64,000 bases of DNA. Origin: Blastococcus sp. TML/M2B (GTDB lineage: Bacteria > Actinomycetota > Actinomycetes > Mycobacteriales > Geodermatophilaceae). Shown one piece after another: positions 30,232 to 38,261 of this stretch (positions are counted from its first letter, which is position 1; every line of letters begins with the position of its first letter). Where the stretch lies: assembly GCF_016612865.1 (NCBI RefSeq), contig NZ_JAENZZ010000003.1, positions 124,001 through 188,000 of the forward strand. The letters run 5' to 3'. The translations under genes were made by a program, and so were the position numbers. A model generated the notes under the pieces. That model was not told the DNA's origin and searched no databases. It saw only the letters and a program-made list of their open reading frames with translations.

Positions 30232-31743
30232 GTGTCCGTCCCACCCGTGAGTCGTCCGGACGGGACCGGTGGGTCGCGTCCCGCCGCCGAGCCCGTGCCG
30301 CCCGCCGTCCAGCAGACCGTGCGCGACCTCGTGGACCTCTCCCCCGTCCTGGACGAGGTGGGGCGGCGCTTCGCCGCGGCCGGTTTCCAGGTCCACCTGG
30401 TCGGCGGTTCGGTGCGCGACGCGCTGCTGGCGGCGGCGTCCGGGCGGCCGGGGCTGCCGGGCGACCTGGACCTGACGACCGACGCCCGGCCGGAGCAGAC
30501 GCTGGAGGTGCTGCGCGGCTGGGCCGGTTCCACGTGGAACACCGGCATCGCCTTCGGCACGGTGGGCGCGGAGGTCCGCGGCGAGCGGCTGGAGATCACC
30601 ACCTTCCGGGCCGACCGCTACGACCGCGAGTCCCGCAACCCCGAGGTCGCCTGGGGTGACTCGCTCGAGGACGACCTGGCCCGCCGCGACTTCACCGTCA
30701 ACGCGATGGCCGTCTCCCTGGGCCCGGACCGCACGGTGACCGACCCCTTCGGCGGGCTGGGCGACCTGATCCGCCGCCGGCTGCGCACCCCGGCGGCGGC
30801 CGAGGAGTCCTTCGCCGACGACCCGCTGCGGATGCTGCGCGCCGTCCGCTTCGTCGCCCAGCTCGGCCTCACCCCCGAGGACGACGTCGTCGTCGCCATG
30901 ACGGCGATGTCGGCGGAGCTGGGCCGGATCACCGCCGAGCGGGTGCAGGCGGAGCTGTCCAAGACCCTGCTCCAGGACTCCCCGCGGGGCGCGCTGGAGC
31001 TGTTCGTCGCCACCGGGCTGGCCGACGTCGTGCTGCCGGAGCTGTCCGCGCTGCGGATGGAGATCGACGAGCACCACCAGCACAAGGACGTCTACTCCCA
31101 CTCCCTGACCGTGCTGGACCAGGCGATCGCGCTGGAGAAGGCGGACCCGGACGCCCCCTCCCCCGACCTGGTGCTCCGACTGGCCGCGCTGCTGCACGAC
31201 ATCGGCAAGCCGGCCACGCGGCGGCACGAGGAGCGCGGCCGGGTCTCCTTCCACCACCACGAGGTGGTCGGCGCCAAGCTGGTGCGCAAGCGGTTGGTCG
31301 CGCTCAAGTACCCGAAGGAGGTCGTGGAGCAGGTCTCCCGGCTGACCTTCCTGCACCTGCGCTTCCACGGCTACGGCCGCGGCGAGTGGACCGACTCCGC
31401 GGTGCGCCGCTACGTCACCGACGCCGGCCCCCTGCTCCCCCGGCTGCACAAGCTGGTGCGCTCGGACTGCACGACCCGCAACCGCCGGCGGGCGGCCGCG
31501 CTGGCCGAGACCTACGACTCGCTGGAGCTCCGCATCGCCGAGCTGTCGGCGGCCGAGGACCTCGCGCGGGTGCGGCCCGACCTCGACGGCAACGCGATCA
31601 TGGAGCTGCTGGGCGTGCCGCCCGGCCCGGAGGTCGGCCGGGCGTGGCGCTTCCTCAAGGAGCTGCGGCTCGAGCGCGGCCCGCTGGACCGGGACGAGGC
31701 CGAGGCGGCGTTGCGCGAGTGGTGGGCGGGCCAGCAGGGCTGA
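30232..31743 (+). CDS. CCA tRNA nucleotidyltransferase (PcnA-like)
   Basis: Class II nucleotidyltransferase that adds or repairs the tRNA 3' CCA end. About 503 residues. Head: FQVHLVGGSVRDALL (about 60-74) and the catalytic acidic pair in GDLDLTTDARPEQ. Neck: RRDFTVNAMAVSLGPD and DPLRMLRAVRFVAQLG. An HD domain follows at about 325-345: LAALLHDIGKPATRRHEERG, FHHHEVVGAKLVRKRL. The HD domain gives phosphatase activity in some homologues. GTG start at 30232, apparently leaderless. A 14-bp parS-like palindrome lies within the coding sequence (30527..30540). Confidence 0.93.
   Translation: MSVPPVSRPDGTGGSRPAAEPVPPAVQQTVRDLVDLSPVLDEVGRRFAAAGFQVHLVGGSVRDALLAAASGRPGLPGDLDLTTDARPEQTLEVLRGWAGSTWNTGIAFGTVGAEVRGERLEITTFRADRYDRESRNPEVAWGDSLEDDLARRDFTVNAMAVSLGPDRTVTDPFGGLGDLIRRRLRTPAAAEESFADDPLRMLRAVRFVAQLGLTPEDDVVVAMTAMSAELGRITAERVQAELSKTLLQDSPRGALELFVATGLADVVLPELSALRMEIDEHHQHKDVYSHSLTVLDQAIALEKADPDAPSPDLVLRLAALLHDIGKPATRRHEERGRVSFHHHEVVGAKLVRKRLVALKYPKEVVEQVSRLTFLHLRFHGYGRGEWTDSAVRRYVTDAGPLLPRLHKLVRSDCTTRNRRRAAALAETYDSLELRIAELSAAEDLARVRPDLDGNAIMELLGVPPGPEVGRAWRFLKELRLERGPLDRDEAEAALREWWAGQQG
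30527..30540. promoter_or_regulatory. parS-like palindrome inside pcnA
   Basis: GTTCCACGTGGAAC, identical to 3957..3970 and to the core of 15827..15842. It encodes GSTWNTG in the CCA-adding enzyme, so coding constraint and ParB binding would overlap, as is known for parS sites inside genes in other bacteria. Confidence 0.6.
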
Positions 31744-31804
31744 GGTCCTGACGCCCCCGGCGTGCCGGGTGCGCGAGGGGCGCCGCAGCGCCGACAGTGC
31801 TGGT

Positions 31805-32659
31805 GTGAGGGCTTTCCGTCGGCTGCTGCGCGGGGCCGGCGTCGTGCTGGTCCTGCTGGTGATCGTGCTCGGCGCCGGCGTGCTGAGCGGCCCGGGCGGG
31901 CTGCCGTGGGCGGTGCGGGTGACCGCGCTTCCGGCGCCCGCGCCGCCGTCCCCGCCCCCACCCCCGGAGCCGGAGAAGCCCCGGGACCGGCCGCCGGCCG
32001 GGCTCGAGGTCGCTGAGTTCCCGCGGGGGGTGCCCCAGCCGCCGCCGGCCGGCGGCGGCACGTACGCCTTCACCGGCCTGCAGGGGGACGGCGTCACCCC
32101 GGTGGCCTACGACCCCTGCCGGCCGATCCACTACGTGCTGAACGGGCTGGGTGCACCGCCCGGCGGCGAGCCGATCGTGCACGCGGCCGTGGCGCGGATC
32201 AGCGAGATCACCGGCCTGGTCTTCGTGCACGACGGCGCCAGCGACGAGCCGATCGCCGTCGACCGCCCGGTCTACCAGCCTGAGCGGTACGGCGACCGCT
32301 GGGCGCCGGTGCTCATCGGCTGGCAGTCGGAGCAGGAGGAGCCCGCGCTCGCCGGCGACGTCGTCGGCCAGGCCGGCAGCGCCGCGGTCTCGCTGGGCCG
32401 CAGCCCGAGCATCTACGTCACCGGCACCCTCGTCCTGGACGCCCCGCAGATCGCGCCGGTGCTGGAACGCCGGGGCGGCCGCGCGGTCGTGGAGGCGATC
32501 GTGCTGCACGAGCTGGGCCACCTGGTCGGCCTGGCGCACGTCGACGACGCCACCGAGCTCATGTACCCGCAGGTGCAGCAGCAGGTCACCGACCTCGGCG
32601 CCGGCGACCGCACCGGGCTGGCCCGGCTGGGCGCGGGAGCGTGCGTGCCGCAGCTCTGA
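31805..32659 (+). CDS. Secreted zinc metalloprotease-like protein
   Basis: 284 residues. The N-terminal hydrophobic helix (LLRGAGVVLVLLVIVLGAGV, about 6-25) is a signal anchor or signal peptide, followed by a Pro-rich stretch (PAPAPPSPPPPPEPEKP). The C-terminal catalytic part has the extended zinc motif LHELGHLVGLAH (HExxHxxGxxH, about residue 235) and a methionine further on (ATELMYP) that fits a Met-turn, so it belongs to the metzincin-like/matrixin group. Substrate and role are unknown. GTG start without a clear ribosome binding site. It is convergent with the MFS gene, 6 bases apart. Confidence 0.85.
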   Translation: MRAFRRLLRGAGVVLVLLVIVLGAGVLSGPGGLPWAVRVTALPAPAPPSPPPPPEPEKPRDRPPAGLEVAEFPRGVPQPPPAGGGTYAFTGLQGDGVTPVAYDPCRPIHYVLNGLGAPPGGEPIVHAAVARISEITGLVFVHDGASDEPIAVDRPVYQPERYGDRWAPVLIGWQSEQEEPALAGDVVGQAGSAAVSLGRSPSIYVTGTLVLDAPQIAPVLERRGGRAVVEAIVLHELGHLVGLAHVDDATELMYPQVQQQVTDLGAGDRTGLARLGAGACVPQL

Positions 32660-32665
32660 AGGGGG

Positions 32666-33925
32666 TCAGCCGCGGACGGGGGCGGGGGTGCGGCGGCGCA
32701 GGCCCAGGAACGCCACGACGGCGAGCAGGTACCCGGCGCCGATCGCCAGCAGCACCGGCACCGAGCGGCCCGACTCGGGCAGCACGAACGCGGCGGCCAC
32801 GACGGCCCCGACGAAGGCGACGTTGAACAGGGTGTCGTAGACGGAGAACACCCGGCCGCGGACGTCGTCCTCGACGTCCTCCTGCAGGGTCGCGTCCACG
32901 CAGATCTTCACGCCCTGGCCGACCAGGCCCAGGACGAAGCCCCCGGCGAGGACCGCCGGCGGTGAGAACGGCAGCCCGAGCAGCACCTGGGCCACCCCGC
33001 CGACCAACAGCAGCCCGACGGTCCAGCGGACCCGCCCGGCGCGGCGCACGGCCGCCGGGGTGACGAACGCGGCCAGCAGCGAGCCGGCCGCGATCGCTGC
33101 CACCAGCTGGCCCAGCCCGGCCAGCCCGCCCCGGACGAGGCCGGTGGCGTCCTCGAACGGGCCGCGGTGCAGCAGCAGCGTCATGAGGGTGAACAGGCCG
33201 AAGCAGACCCGGTGCAGCCCGATCGCGGCCAGCGCCGCGGCGACGCGGGGCAGCCCCCAGGCGTACCGGGCGCCGGCGACCATGCCGGCGACGACGTGCC
33301 GGGCCGCCGGCTGCTCGGCACCCGCGTCCGGCCCCAGGTAGCGGCGGTCGAAGCCCGAGACGACGGCGGAGGCGGCGAGGTAGGGCAGCGCCGCGGCCAG
33401 CGCGATCGCGGCGTACCCGGCGTCGCCCGAGCCGGTGAGCGGCAGCAGGAGCAGCGCCGTGCCGCCACCGGCCACGGTGGCGATCGACCCCGCCGTCGTC
33501 GACAGCGCGTTCGCCGGCACGAGGGCGTCGGTCGTGTGCGGCAGCCCGGCCGACAGCGCGGCCAGCACGAACCGGTTGACCGAGAAGACCGCCAGCCCCG
33601 CGAGGTAGAACGGGACGCCGTCGACCCCGCCGAGGATGACCGCCGCGACGACCGCGACCAGGGCGGCGCGCAGCACGTTGGCCCGCAGCAGCACCGCCCG
33701 CCGGCTCCAGCGGTCCAGCCACACGCCGGCGAACGGGCCGAGCAGCGACCAGGGCAGCAGCAGGACGGCGAACCCCGCGGCGACCTCCAGCGGGTCCGCG
33801 GCGCGCTGCGGGTTGAACAGCACCGTGCCCGCCAGCGCGGCCTGGAAGACGCCGTCCCCGAACTGGGCCAGCAGGCGGGTCGCGAACAGCCGGCGGAAGT
33901 CGCGCCGGGCGAGCAGGGAGCGCAC
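32666..33925 (-). CDS. MFS transporter
   Basis: 419-residue major facilitator with about 11-12 membrane segments. It starts VRSLLARRDFRRLFATRLLA. The loop after TM2 reads AGVWLDRWSRRAVLLRANVL, the MFS-3-like G-x-D-R-x-x-R-R motif; the second half includes GQGVKICVDATLQEDVEDDV and RGRVFSVYDTLFNVAFVGA. Similar proteins are annotated as putative drug or macrolide exporters; the substrate is unknown. The GTG start has GGAGGAGG about 9 bases upstream. Mycobacterial origin regions lack this gene at this place. Confidence 0.88.
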   Translation of the reverse strand: MRSLLARRDFRRLFATRLLAQFGDGVFQAALAGTVLFNPQRAADPLEVAAGFAVLLLPWSLLGPFAGVWLDRWSRRAVLLRANVLRAALVAVVAAVILGGVDGVPFYLAGLAVFSVNRFVLAALSAGLPHTTDALVPANALSTTAGSIATVAGGGTALLLLPLTGSGDAGYAAIALAAALPYLAASAVVSGFDRRYLGPDAGAEQPAARHVVAGMVAGARYAWGLPRVAAALAAIGLHRVCFGLFTLMTLLLHRGPFEDATGLVRGGLAGLGQLVAAIAAGSLLAAFVTPAAVRRAGRVRWTVGLLLVGGVAQVLLGLPFSPPAVLAGGFVLGLVGQGVKICVDATLQEDVEDDVRGRVFSVYDTLFNVAFVGAVVAAAFVLPESGRSVPVLLAIGAGYLLAVVAFLGLRRRTPAPVRG

Positions 33926-34016
33926 CGTGGCCCCCTCCTCCCGCACCCGGCCAGCGTAGGAGGACGGCGGGACGACGACGACGCCGGCGGCCCGGAGGTG
34001 GGGCACACTGGGGACG

Positions 34017-34674
34017 ATGACGCCGGTGCCCGATCCCGAGTCCGGCCCGCCCGCGCGGCCCGGGACCGGTCGTCGGCGCGCGCCGGTGCCGGCGCTGTCC
34101 ATCGGCGACCTCGACGACGTGCGCCCCGGCTCGTTGCTCGTGGCCATGCCCGGGCTCTCCGACCCCACCTTCGCGGGCTCGGTGGTCTACGTCCTCGACC
34201 ACTCGGAGACCGGCACGCTCGGCGTCGTCCTGGGCAGCCCGAGCCAGGTGGAGATCCGGGACGTGCTGCCCGGCTGGCGCGACCTGGCGGTCGAGCCCGG
34301 CGTGTTCCACGTGGGCGGGCCGTGCGAGACCGACACCGCGCTGTGCCTCGCCCGCTGCCCCGCGCCGGGGCCGCCGGCCGGCCTCGGGCTGCGCCCGGTC
34401 GCCGACGGGATCCACCTGATCGACCTCGACGTCGACCCCGAGCCGCTGACCGGCTGCGTGGCCGGGCTGCGGGTCTTCGCCGGTTGACGCGGGCTGGTCG
34501 CCCGGGCAGCTGGCCGGCGAGCTCACCGAGGGCGCCTGGGCCGTGGTGCCGGGCTCGCCGGACGACGTCCTGGCCGATATCTCGGGCCCGGAGCTGTGGC
34601 GCGCGGTCGTGCGGCGGCAGCGCGGGCGGCTCGCCGTGCTGAGCACCGCGCCGGCCGACCCGACGGTGAACTGA
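34017..34674 (+). CDS. YqgE/AlgH family protein, frameshifted
   Basis: UPF0301 family, function not established. Starts MTPVPDPESGPPARPG; conserved stretches are RPGSLLVAMPGLSDPTFAGS (about 39-58), VYVLDHSETGTLGVVLGSPS and VFHVGGPCETDTALCL. At about 34484 one extra G turns GGT TAC GCG into GGT TGA, giving an early stop after GLRVFAG. One frame over, the expected C-terminus continues (AGWSPGQLAGELTEGAWAVV, ending STAPADPTVN, stop 34672-34674). Restored length about 218 residues. The break is probably a sequencing error. The start resembles a leaderless one (CACACT 7 bases upstream). In mycobacteria a yqgE homologue lies close to pcnA as well. Confidence 0.88.
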
Positions 34675-34715
34675 GGGTGGCTGCCGGAACGCCGCGCATC
34701 TGGTAGGAAGTACCC

Positions 34716-34752
34716 GGGAAGGGGCGGTCTGGGGAAGAGGCCGCCCCTTCCC
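34716..34752. terminator. Bidirectional terminator
   Basis: A 12-bp stem GGGAAGGGGCGG / CCGCCCCTTCCC with a 13-nt loop, between the convergent yqgE and lipoprotein genes. ACTTGTCT follows on the plus strand. Confidence 0.8.
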
Positions 34753-34799
34753 ACTTGTCTGCCCGGGCCCGGATGGGCCCTATAGGCGCCCTACAGGCC

Positions 34800-35549
34800 C
34801 TAGAGGCCGATGGCCCCGGCGAGCTCCGGGTGCTCGGCCAGCGGTGCCGACTGCGCCTCCCCCGGCAGGTCCAGCGCGCGGGGGCCGTGCTCGGCCAGCG
34901 TCGTCATCGCCTCCAGCTCGCCGTCGGCGGCCGGCAGCGGCGTCGCGAACTGCACGAGCAGGTCCTCGGTCGAGGAGACCGCCACCGTGCGCTCGCCGGG
35001 CAGGCCGAACAGGTCGGTCGGGCGGCCGTCGATCGAGCGCCGCCCCTCCCAGCTGTAACCGCCGGCCAGGAAGCCGGCCGGGTCGTCGCCGTCGTCGGCG
35101 GCGAGGCCCAGCACGATGCCCACCAGGACGTCGACCAGCGGGGGCTCGGCCTCGCCGGCCTCCACGGGGCGGGTCAGGAAGGTCGCGCCCGAGCCGCCCA
35201 GCGCCTCGGTCGCGCCCGGGACGTCGCCGAACCACAGCTGATCGCGGGAGAAGAAGACCGTGCGCACGAGGTCCACGCCGTCGGCGCTGGTCACCGCCGT
35301 CGCCCGACCCGTCCCGGCGCGGAAGTCGACCTCGCCGGTGAGCGTCAGGACGGCGCCGTCGCCGAAGGGCGCGGTCACCACGAAGTCGGCGCCGCCCTCG
35401 GCGCGGTTGCGCTCCAGCAGCGCGGCCAGCACCGCCGCCTCGTCCCGCGTCACGGCGTCCCCGGCGTCGCGCCGCCCGCCGTCCCCCGCGCACCCGGTCA
35501 GCAGCGCGAGGGCCACCGCCGCGGCGGGGAGCAGGGTCCGGGGCCGCAT
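34800..35549 (-). CDS. Putative lipoprotein (LppX/LprG-like size)
   Basis: 249 residues. Signal sequence LLPAAAVALALLTGCAGDGG with lipobox LLTGC (Cys about 20), so it is probably diacylated and held on the outer face of the membrane. The mature part reads as beta-rich, with DFVVTAPFGDGAVLTLTGEV and YSWEGRRSIDGRPTDLFGLP. Size and pattern recall mycobacterial LppX/LprG carriers, but I cannot claim homology. ATG start; stop TAG just beside the terminator. Downstream of ino1 but separated by a terminator hairpin. Confidence 0.8.
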   Translation of the reverse strand: MRPRTLLPAAAVALALLTGCAGDGGRRDAGDAVTRDEAAVLAALLERNRAEGGADFVVTAPFGDGAVLTLTGEVDFRAGTGRATAVTSADGVDLVRTVFFSRDQLWFGDVPGATEALGGSGATFLTRPVEAGEAEPPLVDVLVGIVLGLAADDGDDPAGFLAGGYSWEGRRSIDGRPTDLFGLPGERTVAVSSTEDLLVQFATPLPAADGELEAMTTLAEHGPRALDLPGEAQSAPLAEHPELAGAIGL

Positions 35550-35596
35550 GGCCGCCAGCGTAGGCAGCGCGCGGCCCGCAGCCCCGCAGACGCGAC

Positions 35597-35630
35597 GAGG
35601 GCCCGCACTCCGGGTGGAGTGCGGGCCCTC
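35597..35630 (-). terminator. Terminator of ino1
   Basis: A perfect 15-bp stem GAGGGCCCGCACTCC / GGAGTGCGGGCCCTC with a GGGT loop, about 50 bases after the ino1 stop and before the lipoprotein gene. Confidence 0.8.
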
Positions 35631-35632
35631 AT

Positions 35633-35683
35633 GCGGTGCTGGGATCAGTGCGGTGCTGGGATCAGTGCGGTCCCGGGATCAGC
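35633..35683. repeat. Three tandem 17-bp units at the ino1 3' end
   Basis: Units GCGGTGCTGGGATCAGT (35633-35649, 35650-35666) and a variant GCGGTCCCGGGATCAGC (35667-35683). The last unit contains the ino1 stop codon, so the array looks like duplication of the 3' end of the gene. Confidence 0.8.
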
Positions 35684-36758
35684 GCTCGATGTCGCCGCGG
35701 ATGAAGGCCTCCACGGCGTCCCGGGCCTGGCTGTCGTCGTACTGCTCCGGCGGGGACTTCATGAAGTACGAGGACGCCGACAGGATCGGGCCACCGATGC
35801 CACGGTCCTTGGCGATCTTCGCGGCACGGACGGCGTCGATGATGATGCCGGCCGAGTTCGGGGAGTCCCAGACCTCGAGCTTGTACTCCAGGCTCAGGGG
35901 GACGTCGCCGAACGCGCGGCCCTCGAGGCGGACGTAGGCCCACTTGCGGTCCGAGAGCCACGGCACGTGGTCCGACGGGCCGATGTGCACGTTGTCCTTG
36001 CCCATGTCCCGGTCGACCTGGCTGGTGACGGCCTGGGTCTTGGAGATCTTCTTGGACTCCAGGCGCTCGCGCTCGAGCATGTTCTTGAAGTCCATGTTGC
36101 CGCCGACGTTGAGCTGCATCGTGCGGTCCAGCTGCACGCCGCGGTCCTCGAACAGCTTGGCGAGCACGCGGTGGGTGATGGTGGCGCCGACCTGGCTCTT
36201 GATGTCGTCACCGACGATCGGCACGCCGGCGGCGGTGAACTTGTCCGCCCACTCCTTGGTGCCGGCGATGAAGACCGGGAGGGCGTTCACGAACGCCACA
36301 CCGGCGTCGATCGCGGCCTGGGCGTAGAACTCCGCGGCCTGCTGCGAGCCCACGGGGAGGTAGCAGACCAGGACGTCGGCACCGGACTCGCGCAGGGCGG
36401 CCACGACGTCGACCGGCTGCTCGTCGGACTCCTCGATCGTCTCGCGGTAGTACTTGCCGAGCCCGTCGAGGGTGGTGCCGCGCTGGACGGAGACGCCGAG
36501 CGGCGGGACGTCGCAGATCTTGATGGTGTTGTTCTCGCTGGCGACGATGGCCTCGGAGAGGTCGCGGCCGACCTTCTTGGCGTCCACGTCGAACGCGGCG
36601 ACGAACTCCACGTCGGAGACGTGGTAGTCGCCGAAGCGGACGTGCATCAGGCCGGGCACGGACGTGGACTCGTCCGCGTCGCGGTAGTAGTGAACGCCCT
36701 GCACGAGCGACGCGGCGCAGTTGCCGACGCCGACGATGGCGACCTTCACGGAGCCCAT
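35679..36758 (-). CDS. ino1: Inositol-3-phosphate synthase
   Basis: NAD-dependent isomerisation of glucose 6-phosphate to myo-inositol 1-phosphate, the first step towards mycothiol and phosphatidylinositol in actinobacteria. 359 residues, normal for the actinobacterial short form. Seen: [20 protein letters not shown] (NAD-binding, about 4-23), [63 protein letters not shown] and [13 protein letters not shown]. The ATG has GAAGGAGAG upstream and lies 13 bases inside the 3' end of the padR gene, so the two are co-transcribed. Confidence 0.96.
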   Translation of the reverse strand: MGSVKVAIVGVGNCAASLVQGVHYYRDADESTSVPGLMHVRFGDYHVSDVEFVAAFDVDAKKVGRDLSEAIVASENNTIKICDVPPLGVSVQRGTTLDGLGKYYRETIEESDEQPVDVVAALRESGADVLVCYLPVGSQQAAEFYAQAAIDAGVAFVNALPVFIAGTKEWADKFTAAGVPIVGDDIKSQVGATITHRVLAKLFEDRGVQLDRTMQLNVGGNMDFKNMLERERLESKKISKTQAVTSQVDRDMGKDNVHIGPSDHVPWLSDRKWAYVRLEGRAFGDVPLSLEYKLEVWDSPNSAGIIIDAVRAAKIAKDRGIGGPILSASSYFMKSPPEQYDDSQARDAVEAFIRGDIER

Positions 36759-37438
36759 GGCTCTCCTTCCCCTGGACCCTCAGCGGGTCCGACGGACGCG
36801 GACCGGGTGCGGTCCGCGGATGACGGTGCAGGGGCCGCCGGTGCCGGGGCGTCGCCCGGCTCCTCGCGTCCTGCTGTGCTCCCCGACGCCTCACGGCGTT
36901 CGGAATCGATCAGCTCCGAGAGCCAGCGGACCTCCCGGTCCACCGATTCCAGGCCGTGGCGCTGCAGCTCGAGGGTGTAGCGGTCGAGCCGCTGACGGGT
37001 CCGCGACAACGAGGACCGCAACCCTTCGCGCTGCCGCTCGACGGTGCGACGGCGGCCCTCGAGGATCCGCAGTCGCACGTCGGAGGCCGTGTGCCCGAAG
37101 AAGGCGAGGCGGACCCCGAAGAGCCCACCGTCGTCGTACGCCTCCGGCCCGGTCTGGCTGACCAGGTCGTGGAAGCGCTCCTTGCCCTCCGCGGTGATCG
37201 TGTAGACCACCTTCCCGCGCCGGCCGGTGAGCGCCGGGGCGTCCGCCGGGAGCAGCGCGTGCGGCGTGGGCTCGTCAGCGCTGATGAGCCCGGCCGCGCG
37301 CATCCGCTTGAGCGCGGGATACAGCGAGCCGTAGGAGATGCTCCGCAACCCGCCGAGCACCTGCGCGAGCTGCTTGCGCAGCTCGTAGCCGTGCATCGGC
37401 GCCTTGTGCAGCAGACCGAGGATGGCGAACTCGAGCAC
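36746..37438 (-). CDS. PadR-family transcriptional regulator
   Basis: 230 residues. The N-terminal winged helix is typical: [20 protein letters not shown] (about 2-21), [18 protein letters not shown] and [19 protein letters not shown]. Next is the Vir_C-like helical region (residues about 120-185, [20 protein letters not shown]...), then an Ala/Pro/Ser-rich tail of about 40 residues. A GTG start with GAGGAGG immediately upstream; of two adjacent GTGs I chose 37438 for spacing. Rv0047c occupies the same place before ino1 in mycobacteria. It likely controls itself and ino1 through the palindrome at 37464..37480. Confidence 0.92.
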   Translation of the reverse strand: MLEFAILGLLHKAPMHGYELRKQLAQVLGGLRSISYGSLYPALKRMRAAGLISADEPTPHALLPADAPALTGRRGKVVYTITAEGKERFHDLVSQTGPEAYDDGGLFGVRLAFFGHTASDVRLRILEGRRRTVERQREGLRSSLSRTRQRLDRYTLELQRHGLESVDREVRWLSELIDSERREASGSTAGREEPGDAPAPAAPAPSSADRTRSASVGPAEGPGEGEPWAP

Positions 37439-37463
37439 CACGCCTCCTCGGTCCCACGGTCGA

Positions 37464-37480
37464 TGTATCGAGACGATACA
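37464..37480. promoter_or_regulatory. Candidate PadR operator
   Basis: TGTATCG-AGA-CGATACA, a perfect 7+7 inverted repeat 25 bases upstream of the padR start. PadR operators often contain ATGT...ACAT half sites; ATGTATCG here fits. It also contains TATCG/CGATA, less GC than the surroundings, so it may overlap the promoter. Confidence 0.7.
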
Positions 37481-37484
37481 ACGA

Positions 37485-37590
37485 CATGTGACATTGCGAC
37501 CCTCCGGGTCGCACCGCGGCCAGGAGTCGTCCCCCGGCTGGGTGGAGCGCGTCCGTCGCGCCTGCGCGGGACCCTCCGGGCCCCACTCGG
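37485..37590 (+). repeat. Dispersed repeat A, copy at 37.5 kb
   Basis: Order: CATGTGACATT, hairpin GCGACCCTCCGGGTCGC (37495-37511), CACCGCGGCCAGGAGTCGT, a spacer, TGCGCGGGACCCTCCGGGCC followed by CCACTCGG. It matches 20584..20690 along about 105 bp. The hairpin arms differ but remain complementary. It lies between padR and the zinc-ribbon gene. Confidence 0.75.
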
Positions 37591-37658
37591 CACGACACGG
37601 CGCCGGTGTGCCGCGTGTAGCACGGCTCACGAACCTGCCCGTTCACAGGTCCGGCACG

Positions 37659-37664
37659 TACATT
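37659..37664 (+). promoter_or_regulatory. -10 box of leaderless DUF5318 gene
   Basis: TACATT, exactly 6 bases upstream of the GTG start, with no Shine-Dalgarno in between. Confidence 0.5.
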
Positions 37665-37670
37665 GGCGCG

Positions 37671-38081
37671 GTGCCCGGACGTCGATCCGTCGTGGACTAC
37701 TCGCTGCAGCGGCGAGCCGTCCTGGCCGACGTGCACTCCGGGCGCACCGGCCTGTTCGAGGTGTGCGACGCCAGCCCGTACCTCTCACGGGCGGCCAAGT
37801 ACCACGGCGAGGCGACGGAGACGCCCTGCCCGGTGTGCCGCCGACAGCGCCTCACCCGCGTGAACTACGTGTACGGCGACCGGCTCGGCCCGGTGTCCGG
37901 GCAGGCCAAGTCACCCGTCGAGCTGGCCCGGATGGACGCCGCGCAGGAGGAGTTCACCGTGTACGCCGTCGAGGTGTGCCGGAGCTGCGGCTGGAACCAC
38001 CTCGAGTGCTCCTACGTCCTCGGGGTCGAGCCCGCCCCGGGCCGGCCGCAGCGCGGCCGGCGCCGGACCGCCACGGACTAG
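37671..38081 (+). CDS. DUF5318 zinc-ribbon-like protein
   Basis: 136 residues, function unknown. It starts VPGRRSVVDYSLQRRAVLAD. Two Cys pairs suggest a zinc ribbon: TPCPVCRRQ (about 57) and VEVCRSCGWNHLE (about 104). Basic C-terminus. The Rv0049-like gene has the same place before ponA1 in mycobacteria, which supports this identity. The GTG start is apparently leaderless. It may belong to the same transcription unit as the PBP gene after a 180-bp gap in which I see no other gene. Confidence 0.88.
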   Translation: MPGRRSVVDYSLQRRAVLADVHSGRTGLFEVCDASPYLSRAAKYHGEATETPCPVCRRQRLTRVNYVYGDRLGPVSGQAKSPVELARMDAAQEEFTVYAVEVCRSCGWNHLECSYVLGVEPAPGRPQRGRRRTATD

Positions 38082-38261
38082 CCACCCGCGCGGGAGGGTT
38101 CACCGTCACGGCGGACCCCTCCGTCACACCAGCCCCTGGCGGGGCGAGCACCACGCGGGCCTCCCCCGCGCCCACAGCTGAAGACGCAAGGCTGCCACCA
38201 CGCACGACCGCGACCGGGCACCGCCCGCCGCCCACCACCAGTTCAGGAAGGGGTTCACCGC

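Noticed and set aside
27311-30244. Open frame joining the NUDIX region to the surface protein
   Set aside because: The signal peptide and GTG at 29716 define the surface protein; the upstream part is the NUDIX gene read in another frame.
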